DNA of 21,103 nt, from assembly GCF_026262505.1 (NCBI RefSeq), contig NW_026529151.1, forward strand, positions 1 through 21,103, written 5' to 3'. This stretch comes from Trichomonas vaginalis G3. Lineage: Eukaryota; Parabasalia; Trichomonadida; Trichomonadidae. This document shows positions 10,164 through 16,330 of the stretch, one piece after another (position 1 is the stretch's first letter; the number at the start of each line of letters is the position of its first letter). The notes under the pieces are model-generated. The model did not search any database. It was not told where the DNA came from and saw only the letters and a program-made list of their open reading frames with translations. Position numbers and translations under genes: made by a program.

Positions 10164-10400
10164 ATGACGACTAAAGTCACTGAAGCAATGAAACAAAAGT
10201 TTTTGGTAGAATACATTAAATCAGGAATTATTCCAGAAGGTTTTTACGTTCATACTATGAAGGATGGTAGAGTTCAGTTTAGAAAGATAAAGCAACCATT
10301 AGATAGAGAAGGTATTTTGAGAAAGATTAAACTTCATGAGGACAACATTGCTGAACTTAAGAAGAAGTTAGAAGAGTTGGAGAAAGGAAGAGAGTTATAA
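10164..10400 (+). CDS. Small KDG-motif protein, 78 residues
   Basis: Open frame with start ATG at 10164 behind CATTTTTATTTGATTGAA; an upstream TTG in frame is less likely because the promoter motif abuts the ATG. Residues about 20-45 hold GFYVHTMKDGRVQFRKIKQP, matching the N-terminal motif of the gene at 7603. The C-terminal third is a charged coiled coil (NIAELKKKLEELEKG). It looks whole. Its last codons and the following 25 bases are shared, in another frame, with the end of the gene at 12827. Probably a small nucleic-acid- or partner-binding protein of the element; function unknown. Confidence 0.6.
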   Translation: MTTKVTEAMKQKFLVEYIKSGIIPEGFYVHTMKDGRVQFRKIKQPLDREGILRKIKLHEDNIAELKKKLEELEKGREL

Positions 10401-10544
10401 AGCAATGAATTCAACAGGTTAGAAATGAGGTTAGAAAACGTGTTAGATCTAACATTCTAACATAAACATTATTTTTGTGCTATGTTTTCATACGTGTGAG
10501 GGTGGTGATATCATTAATTTTAAGTTTATTTTTATATAAATGAC
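10384..10544 (+). repeat. Intergenic module, copy 1
   Basis: Begins AAGGAAGAGAGTTATAAAGC at a gene end, passes a TGTTAGATCTAACA palindrome at 10441-10454, then a 74-base block at 10471-10544 (ATTTTTGTGCTATGTTTTC ... TTTTTATATAAATGAC). Copy 2 lies at 13330-13663 with extra repeats in the middle. In copy 1 the start codon at the end of the module is followed by only a few codons, so the module seems to have lost its gene here. Confidence 0.7.
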
Positions 10545-10564
10545 AGAACAAAAATAAAGCATAT

Positions 10565-10999
10565 CTACTCAACAGGAATGAGACCCTTACTGACTATGTA
10601 TTCGTTTAATGCTTGATGAAAACAATGGTACATATTATCGTATGGGTATACACAACGTCTGTTTCCATCGTCGTCGTATATGTAGAGCTCAAATCCAGTC
10701 CAACCTTCTTTTGTACAATATGTAGCTTTATTTAAGTATGCATTTATGTAGATAAGGCAATTTTCTTCATCGCTCCAGAAATAATTTTTCGTCATTGTTG
10801 AAATAGTTTTCGTTCCTCTACGTCCATAAGGAATGTATGCAATGAACTTTGCGTCATAAGGGATTGTAATATATTCAGGGTTTCTTTCATCGTCAATGGG
10901 TCTGTCTTTGTTAAAATGCATGTTTCTCAGTTTTACTTGAGTTTTGAATAGTTCACGGAAACGTTCTGGGAAAGAGTCATAGTAAATGTAGTCGGACAT
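10565..10999 (-). CDS. Hypothetical protein, 144 residues
   Basis: Complete minus-strand frame from the ATG at 10999 (MSDYIYYDSFPERFRELF) to TAG. It is rich in Tyr, Asp and Asn and mostly polar, with beta-like segments (YITIPYDAKFIAYIPYGRR, GFELYIYDDDGNRR). There is no signal peptide or membrane helix. A TTATTTTTATTTT stretch lies 25-40 bases upstream on its strand. It is inserted between the two elements of the duplicated module (10384-10544 and the leader at 11038), a place occupied by a different gene in the second module. I do not recognise the family; the frame looks whole and protein-like. Confidence 0.6.
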   Translation of the reverse strand: MSDYIYYDSFPERFRELFKTQVKLRNMHFNKDRPIDDERNPEYITIPYDAKFIAYIPYGRRGTKTISTMTKNYFWSDEENCLIYINAYLNKATYCTKEGWTGFELYIYDDDGNRRCVYPYDNMYHCFHQALNEYIVSKGLIPVE

Positions 11000-11037
11000 G
11001 TCTTTGTAATGAAATAAAAAATTTAAAAAAATAAAAA

Positions 11038-11272
11038 TAAGGTTATTTTTTATTTAGTGAGGACGGTAGTGAAGTCGTTAGTGAAGTCGTTAGTGAAGTC
11101 GTTAGTGAAGTCGTTTATGTGTCAGATGGTTTTGTAAATATTTAAGGTTAAGTTGGTGTTATGGTTGTGTTGTAAAATATACGTTAACGGTTTTGTAAAG
11201 TGTCAAAACCGCTAAGTTGTGTACGGAGGCGCGCAGTGCCGCCGTACACAAGATAGGGATACTAACTTTTAT
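11038..11272 (+). repeat. Hairpin leader, copy 1
   Basis: Starts with four TTAGTGAAGTCG-type repeats at 11068-11120, then a conserved core from TTTGTAAATATTTAAGG (11131) through a 33-base hairpin at 11218-11250 to GATACTAACT. Copy 2 is at 13981-14168. The sequence after the leader switches abruptly into the interior of a polymerase gene. A recombination or capture junction is inferred from the two independent fusions. Confidence 0.7.
11218..11250. repeat. Covarying leader hairpin, copy 1
   Basis: The outer stem TGTGTACGG pairs with CCGTACACA; the inner stem GGCGC pairs with GTGCC around a GCA loop. In copy 2 at 14118-14150 the outer stem reads TGGGTAAGG with CCGTACCCA, so a T-A pair has become G-C on both sides. 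That paired change suggests the fold is kept. Confidence 0.7.
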
Positions 11273-12642
11273 ATGACCTCTCAAATAAACCAAGAGAATT
11301 TATTTCGAGATGCATTCAAGGTGGAAGATGTATGTTGTCAGATAACATGAAACAAAAGAGTAAAGAGAAACTCATTGCTGATTTCGACGCTGTTTCATTA
11401 TATCCATCCGCTATAGCAAGACTTTATACTTTAGAAGGTATTCCAAAGGTTATGAAGAAAGAAATGTTAAGCACAGAGTATCTCATGAGACATTTATTTG
11501 ATGACGACCAAAAGGAACCCATTGGTGAAAAGTTTATGTCTGGCTTCTTTGTTCTCATTAAGATAACAGAGATTGGAATACATAGACACTTTCCTTTAAT
11601 AGTTTGTGACCCTGAACTAAATCCAGAACTTAACGTTCCCAGAAGTTCAAACACTTGCTGTTTAATGTATGTTGACCATATAACATTACAAGACCTCATA
11701 AAATATCAAGGTGTCAAATGTGAAGTGTTGCAAGGATACTATTACGATGGAAACAGAGATATTAGAATAAGAGATGAAGTAAAGAAGTTGTTTGAGTTAA
11801 GGTTAAAGTATAAGAAAGAAGGAAATCCTTTGCAAGAAAATATAAAGCTCATTCTGAACAGTATTTATGGCAAAACTATTCTATCTCCTATTGAGTCAAA
11901 AATAACCATAGTAAATGACAAAGATGCTATAAGATATGCCATCAGAAACTACAACCATATAGTGAAGTTCGAAGGTTTGGATGGTTCAGATAAAACTATT
12001 TTCAAGCTAACGAAAAGCATTTGCAGACACTTTAACTTCTGTCCACTTGGTGTTAACATTCTGTCTATGTCGAAGAGAATAATGTGTGAAGTATTCTGTA
12101 CTGCTGAGGACTTAGGAATGGACATCTTTTATAGTGATACCGACAGTATGCATCTCTACAATGAAGATATCCCTCGTTTAGCTGAAGAGTTTGAGAAACG
12201 TTATGGAAGAGTTCTCATTGGTAAAAACCTTGGTCAGTTTCATAGTGACTTCGCAGAAATAACACCTGGAAAACAAAGTTTAGCATACAAGTCAATATTT
12301 TGTGGAAAGAAGACCTACATAGACTTACTCACTAACGATTTAAATGAAGTTGCATTTCACTGCAGAATGAAAGGCGTGAAGCAAGATGTTATTGCTTTAA
12401 CCGCTAATGAAATGTTTCCTGACTCTGTTCAGTGTTTCTATGATGAAGATAAAGGTTTAATGGTTCCGCAAGGAAAATTTGACAAAGACTCTGAGTTCAG
12501 TGTTATGCAGTTATATAAAGCACTTTATGACGGTCAAGAGATTGCATTCGACTTATGTAAGTCTTCTAGTCCTTGCTTTGCTGAAAAGTTTAACTTTTCT
12601 ATTCAGACTAAGACTTCATTCATAAGAAAGCTTAAGTTCTGA
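11273..12642 (+). pseudogene. polB: Second, partial polymerase B copy (C-terminal part)
   Basis: A duplicate of the C-terminal half of the polymerase, 1370 bases long like the matching stretch 4971-6340. It keeps motif A (DFDAVSLYPS near 11380), motif B (NSIYGKT near 11858) and motif C (FYSDTDSMH near 12126), but has no exonuclease domain. It reads openly from about 11273 with an internal ATG at 11332. Similarity to the first copy is patchy: long, almost identical blocks alternate with blocks rich in synonymous and amino-acid differences, mainly after 12070. It follows the hairpin leader rather than a normal gene start. Whether it was ever expressed is unknown. Treated as a fossil fragment of the element. 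Confidence 0.85.
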
Positions 12643-12826
12643 GGTCATGAATGAGAAAAATAATGAGGTCATTTATTTTTGTCAGCAGTGAGACCATTCA
12701 TGATAAAAATAAGCCGCTAGCGGCAAGGGCGAAGCTCGTGAGAACGCTTATGTTTCATTGACTTTCTCCAGTAACGAGAACTTTTATGAGATAATATTGA
12801 AGAGAGATGATTTTAATATGGTGTAA
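12641..12826. other. Polymerase 3' module copy 2 with GCCGCTAGCGGC palindrome
   Basis: GAGGTCA repeats lie at 12641 and 12665, with a diverged copy near 12690. TTTATTTTTGTCAGCA and GATAAAAATAA are also present, and the perfect palindrome GCCGCTAGCGGC lies at 12713-12724, followed by GGGCGAAGCTC. The homology to the module after the first polymerase ends at this palindrome. The remaining 100 bases lead to the next gene and end GTGTAAATGG, with the TAAATG signal at its start. Confidence 0.6.
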
Positions 12827-13354
12827 ATGGTAGCTTGGGCAGCTTTAGGCGCAATGGGAACAAAAGCATTAGCATTTGGAGCAAAAGCACTTGGAGCTTA
12901 TGACGCAGTAAATAAAATGAGTGGAGGAAGGGTTTCGAAGACATTAGATGCAAATAAAGGGAAGATTGGAGGCTGGGTTGCAAAGAAGTTAAGATTAAAT
13001 AAAATAGGGCTCATAAATAAAGCATCCAATTTGGTTGCGACTGCGTCAGAAAATGCTTTAGGAAAGGACGATGAGTTTGCAAAACACGCAAAAGACTTTA
13101 ATGACCAGATGAAAGGTGAAACAATGCATTTAAATAGAGTTGATGGAACTAAAGAAAATGTTTCTTCTCCACCAGTAGTTCTTCCGTATGGTCCCTATGG
13201 AATGTATGGAAACCCTTACGAAAGACCATTTGACCCATTGACTGGTGGAAGTAACTGGTATCATTACGGACGAAGAAGAAAGACAGTCAAGTTGGAGACA
13301 GACGTGAAGAAAGCAACTAAAAAGAAACCAAGGAAGAGAGTTATAAAGCAATGA
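12827..13354 (+). CDS. Basic Gly/Ala-rich probable virion protein, 175 residues
   Basis: Complete frame starting at ATG 12827 within a TAAATG signal. The N-terminal 35 residues are Ala/Gly-rich and amphipathic to hydrophobic (WAALGAMGTKALAFGAKALG). The middle is basic and helical (GWVAKKLRLNKIGLINKA). A Pro/Tyr/Gly-rich segment follows (PYGPYGMYGNPYERP), then a strongly basic tail (KKATKKKPRKRVIKQ). This layout resembles small membrane-active or core proteins of adenovirus-like and Polinton virions, but that is an analogy. The frame looks whole. Its 3' end is shared as DNA with the end of the gene at 10164. Confidence 0.55.
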   Translation: MVAWAALGAMGTKALAFGAKALGAYDAVNKMSGGRVSKTLDANKGKIGGWVAKKLRLNKIGLINKASNLVATASENALGKDDEFAKHAKDFNDQMKGETMHLNRVDGTKENVSSPPVVLPYGPYGMYGNPYERPFDPLTGGSNWYHYGRRRKTVKLETDVKKATKKKPRKRVIKQ

Positions 13355-13663
13355 ATTCAACAGGGTGAAAAAAGAGGTGAAAAAAGAGGTGAAAAAACAG
13401 GTGAGATCTCACCACTTCACCTAAATTTATTTTTGGTGTAAATTCACAAGGTTAGTTATCGGGTTAGATATCGGGTTAGATCTAACCTTCTACCCTAAAT
13501 TTATTTTTGTTGTAAATTCACAAGGTTAGTTATCGGGTTAGATATCGGGTTAGATCTAACCTTCTACCCTAAATTTATTTTTGTGCTATGTTTTCATACG
13601 TGTGAGGGTGGTGATATCATTAATTTTTAAGTTTATTTTTTATTTTATTTTTATATAAATGAC
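13330..13663 (+). repeat. Intergenic module, copy 2, with two 74-bp tandem units
   Basis: Matches 10384-10544 at both ends, but the middle holds extra units. Three GGTGAAAAAA-type repeats lead to GGTGAGATCTCACC at 13400-13413. Two 74-base tandem units (13425-13498 and 13499-13572) follow, each with GGTTAGATCTAACC (13474-13487 and 13548-13561). Each unit ends in CTAAATTTATTTTTG. The module ends with the promoter block that runs into the ATG at 13659. It contains no gene. Confidence 0.75.
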
Positions 13664-13979
13664 GAAAACTATTGAGATAACAAACTACAACGGTCATGAG
13701 TTCAAGAATTTGTTCTTCGTTCCTCGTGAAAATACATTCTATCAGATACGAGGGAGAAAGGGTAAAGTTAGTTTGAGCGTTTATGACTACAAGCATAATG
13801 GAAAGTTTATACAAGCATACGATACAAACGGTAAGCGTGTTTCATTAGCTTTGTCAAAACTTACTAACATTTATTTTGACAGTGATTTTGACCTATATGA
13901 AGAAGAAAGTGAGTCAGAAGATTATGAGCTGTTATGTGAAGCACAGCAATGGGAGGAGTTGCAATACTTTTGTAAGTGA
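13659..13979 (+). CDS. Hypothetical acidic-tailed protein, 106 residues
   Basis: Complete frame from ATG 13659, directly after ATTTTTATATAA. The body is beta-like with basic turns (HEFKNLFFVPRENTFYQIRG, KVSLSVYDYKHNGKF) and ends in a strongly acidic stretch (DSDFDLYEEESESEDYE) and a short helix. It has no membrane segment. Its promoter is the end of the duplicated intergenic module, and the hairpin leader copy 2 follows its stop. I do not recognise the family. It could be a small regulatory or DNA-mimic-like protein, but nothing in the sequence proves that. Confidence 0.6.
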   Translation: MTKTIEITNYNGHEFKNLFFVPRENTFYQIRGRKGKVSLSVYDYKHNGKFIQAYDTNGKRVSLALSKLTNIYFDSDFDLYEEESESEDYELLCEAQQWEELQYFCK

Positions 13980-13980
13980 G

Positions 13981-14168
13981 AACGTTTATTTTTACATTAG
14001 TGAGTTTGTTAGTGAAGTGGTTGGCGGCTTTGTAAATATTTAAGGTTAAGTTGGTGTTGTCGTTTGTGTTGTAAAATATACGTTAATGGTTTTGTAAAGT
14101 GTCAAATTCACATATAATGGGTAAGGAGGCGCGCAGTGTCGCCGTACCCATGATATGTATACTAACTA
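13981..14168 (+). repeat. Hairpin leader, copy 2
   Basis: Matches the leader at 11038-11272. It has TTAGTGAAGTGG-type repeats, the TTTGTAAATATTTAAGG core from 14029, TTTTGTAAAGTGTCAAA, the hairpin at 14118-14150, and the end GTATACTAACT. As in copy 1, the DNA then changes abruptly into the interior of a gene. Confidence 0.7.
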
Positions 14169-14618
14169 GAATACCATCTCGATATTATTTATGACAGGAA
14201 AAATGCAACTGTTAAAATCAATAAAATAGAAGACCTTGGAGAAAACGTTTATATTTCTACAAAATATAACAACTTGGCATGGTATAGATTTATGAGGATG
14301 TTAAATCAGCCTGCAGCATATTCAGTACACCCGGACTATTATGAAGTCGAAAACCCTAATGGAACATATGAAAATATTTTCGACCAAGATGCTATTATTG
14401 TTCATGCTTCATTTTCTGGCGCCCAAAACTCTTTCTTATGCTTGGCAAATGACTTTTACGAAAAACCTACAAAGTTATACGAACCACCAAGTGGAAGTAT
14501 TTCAGACTTTCAAGTATGGTTTACTACAGATGGAAGAAAAAGAATAATTCCATTATACCATGCGTTTTACTTAGAACTTAGTTTCATATACAACTACTAT
14601 CGAACGGTAAAAATATAA
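14166..14618 (+). pseudogene. Gene fragment without a proper start, following leader 2
   Basis: Open plus-strand reading of about 150 codons that begins immediately after the leader, with no good ATG at its head. It reads like a folded protein (NATVKINKIEDLGENVYIS, YYEVENPNGTYENIFDQDA, FQVWFTTDGRKRIIPLYHAF). It ends TAA four bases before the stop of the convergent gene at 14623. By analogy with the polymerase copy after leader 1, it is probably the C-terminal part of a longer element gene. The family is not recognised; a capsid-associated beta protein is possible. Confidence 0.5.
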
Positions 14619-14622
14619 TTTT

Positions 14623-14865
14623 TTAATACGGTTGAGGTGTTGGATTTGGTTGCCAACTAGACTGTGGTGCAGGTTCAGGCTGTTGTATAACAGGAGCTTG
14701 CTCTTCTGGTTCAGGGTCTTTAGGTATAATACCAACGAACTGACCTACTCTTTTACCAATATTTTTGACACCGTTCCATACTCCTCTTCCGACAGATTTT
14801 ATTCCATTCCATATACCTCTTCCAACTCTTCTGAAGAAGTTTCCAATACTACTGAAGAAACCCAT
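14623..14865 (-). CDS. Cationic amphipathic-helix protein, 80 residues
   Basis: Complete minus-strand frame from the ATG at 14865 (MGFFSSIGNFFRRVGRG). The N-terminal half has two tandem 11-residue units, GRGIWNGIKSV and GRGVWNGVKNI, then GKRVGQFVGII, a pattern expected to form a cationic amphipathic helix with spaced Trp. The C-terminal half is Pro/Gln/Glu-rich. Such peptides can disrupt membranes; adenovirus protein VI and Polinton virion proteins carry comparable helices, an analogy only. It follows the gene at 15245 with the start signal GATTTTTACACGTAGTAAATG split across the gap. The frame looks whole. Confidence 0.6.
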   Translation of the reverse strand: MGFFSSIGNFFRRVGRGIWNGIKSVGRGVWNGVKNIGKRVGQFVGIIPKDPEPEEQAPVIQQPEPAPQSSWQPNPTPQPY

Positions 14866-14882
14866 TTACTACGTGTAAAAAT

Positions 14883-15245
14883 CTAATGTCCGCCTAGTCT
14901 CTTACGTTTCCTGTTGAGTTCCATAGCATTCTTTAACTGGAGCTCATACATTCTGTTTCTCCTCTGGTAGAAAACATATTCTGGGTCAACTCCTGTGTTC
15001 GCGTCATCTGCATAAAGTTGTTTATATCCCACTTCAGGGTTTGTATAAAACTCTTTCCATCTCATATTTGCATACCATGGTGGCAAACCTAACGCAGCGT
15101 CATTTGACATGGCAGTTTGCATTTGTACATCTGTTGGCACTTGACCATAGTTTGCCATTGCAGTTTGTATTCTAACTTCATTTGGAATATTCTCTGGGTT
15201 TGGTTGTCCAGGTTGCTGTGCATTCGCTAAGTTCTGTGCGTCCAT
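14883..15245 (-). CDS. Hypothetical Gln/Asn-rich protein, 120 residues
   Basis: Complete minus-strand frame from the ATG at 15245, preceded by GATATTTTTATCTAATATTAA, the strongest match to the capsid promoter. The N-terminal half is Gln/Asn/Pro-rich with a doubled motif (VRIQTAMANYGQVPTDV and VQMQTAMSNDAAL). The middle is aromatic (PPWYANMRWKEFYTNPEVGY). The end is a basic helix (ELNRKRKRLGGH) that could be a nuclear localisation or nucleic-acid-binding tail. It lies in a minus-strand cluster with the methyltransferase and the amphipathic protein. The promoter class suggests a virion protein; family not recognised. Confidence 0.6.
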   Translation of the reverse strand: MDAQNLANAQQPGQPNPENIPNEVRIQTAMANYGQVPTDVQMQTAMSNDAALGLPPWYANMRWKEFYTNPEVGYKQLYADDANTGVDPEYVFYQRRNRMYELQLKNAMELNRKRKRLGGH

Positions 15246-15268
15246 TTAATATTAGATAAAAATATCTC

Positions 15269-15400
15269 TTACGAGTACATATACTGAACATTTGCAGGCA
15301 TTGGTTCATCTTCATATTCTCTGTACTTTTCTGCCACGTCAAATAAATAAATGACACAATGGAAAAAACCTAAAACTAACAATCCGATTTCAAACCACAT
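15269..15400 (-). CDS. Single-pass membrane microprotein, 43 residues
   Basis: A short minus-strand frame starts at ATG 15400 inside the end of the methyltransferase gene (25-base overlap, different frame) and ends TAA at 15269. It reads MWFEIGLLVLGFFHCVIYLF, a clear membrane helix of about 17 residues, followed by an acidic, Tyr-rich tail (DVAEKYREYEDEPMPANVQ). The overlap and the 23-base gap to the next gene fit a compact cluster. Small membrane proteins of this form are common in virion-forming elements. There is no homolog I can name. Confidence 0.55.
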   Translation of the reverse strand: MWFEIGLLVLGFFHCVIYLFDVAEKYREYEDEPMPANVQYMYS

Positions 15401-16203
15401 TTACTTACTAATAAAATTTCTTTATTGTGACACTTTCTCCGGTTTATAGGACCTCTCTCATATTCTATCTTGTCATATATAAACTCATAGTCATGTATGT
15501 CCTCTAACCATCTCATAACGGTTTCCAAACCACTTTTATCGGATGTAAAGTAAAAGCATGGATGGTTATGTATAACGTCTAAAGTTTCTAAAGAGTCTCT
15601 CAAAGTCCAGTCTACTTGGTATTGAAAATCCCATGTGTTATAGAACGGCGGGTCCACTATAAAGAAAACATTTTCCTTGTCTTTATATTTTTCATACAAC
15701 TCTGTCCAATGACATCTCACAAACTCTATACCCTCAATATATTTTTCTATGTCCTCTTTGAAAACATTTGTATAGTTAAGATATAAAACTTTTGACATAA
15801 GTGTTTCAATGTCATGAACTCTTATAGAACCACTATATAATAGTCTAGCAGATATACTATCCCAGTCTATATATTCTGCTTTTTTCAAAACCCCTCTCAC
15901 AATATTTTTCTTATCTAATGGTATACGTTCCATCTTACCTATAGGTATCTTTTCTTTTAACTCTTTCAATATATTGTTTGTGTCTGGAATATGTTTGAGA
16001 CGGTCCATATAGTTGTCGAAGTCATTGCATATAATCTTTGAGTCTGGGAATATTGTATGACATAAATGGGATATATAGAAACTTCCACCGAACAAATCTA
16101 CAAATGTTAGACCATTCGGTAGTTTCTTAAGTTCTCTCAATATAATATCTTTACATCTACTCTTATTTCCAAAGAACGGTAACGGCGGTTTTGTAAAATT
16201 CAT
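15376..16203 (-). CDS. Dam-type (D12 class) DNA adenine-N6 methyltransferase
   Basis: Would transfer a methyl group from S-adenosylmethionine to N6 of adenine in DNA. Complete 275-residue frame from ATG 16203. N-terminal PFFGNKSR at residues 9-16 corresponds to the family's conserved 'GGK' opening. Motif I is DLFGGS at residues 36-41 (cofactor binding), and the catalytic motif is DPPF at 184-187 (DPPY in most members). Length matches Dam/DpnM-type enzymes (about 270-285). The start lies behind CATTTTTATTATTATATATAA. It is the first gene of a minus-strand cluster near the right end of the element. It may mark element DNA or interfere with host adenine methylation; the target sequence cannot be read from the protein. 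Confidence 0.85.
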   Translation of the reverse strand: MNFTKPPLPFFGNKSRCKDIILRELKKLPNGLTFVDLFGGSFYISHLCHTIFPDSKIICNDFDNYMDRLKHIPDTNNILKELKEKIPIGKMERIPLDKKNIVRGVLKKAEYIDWDSISARLLYSGSIRVHDIETLMSKVLYLNYTNVFKEDIEKYIEGIEFVRCHWTELYEKYKDKENVFFIVDPPFYNTWDFQYQVDWTLRDSLETLDVIHNHPCFYFTSDKSGLETVMRWLEDIHDYEFIYDKIEYERGPINRRKCHNKEILLVSKCGLKSDC

Positions 16204-16330
16204 TTATATATAATAATAAAAATGTTTTTACCCGAAAAGTGACAAAACATGAAAACATATATAATTTGTGAAAAGTGACACAATATATAATGTTTTCGAC
16301 CCAAAAGACTAACAATTTTCCGAATAAAAA
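16204..16330. promoter_or_regulatory. Right subterminal region with two AAAAGTGAC motifs
   Basis: Holds the promoter of the methyltransferase and AAAAGTGAC at 16235-16243 and 16271-16279. The first is extended to AAAAGTGACAAAAC, the exact complement of 494-507 near the left of the window. The region lies directly inside the terminal tandem repeats. Confidence 0.5.

Noticed and set aside
13130-13360. Minus-strand open frame opposite the 12827 gene
   Set aside because: It is antisense to a complete, basic, virion-like protein with a good start signal.
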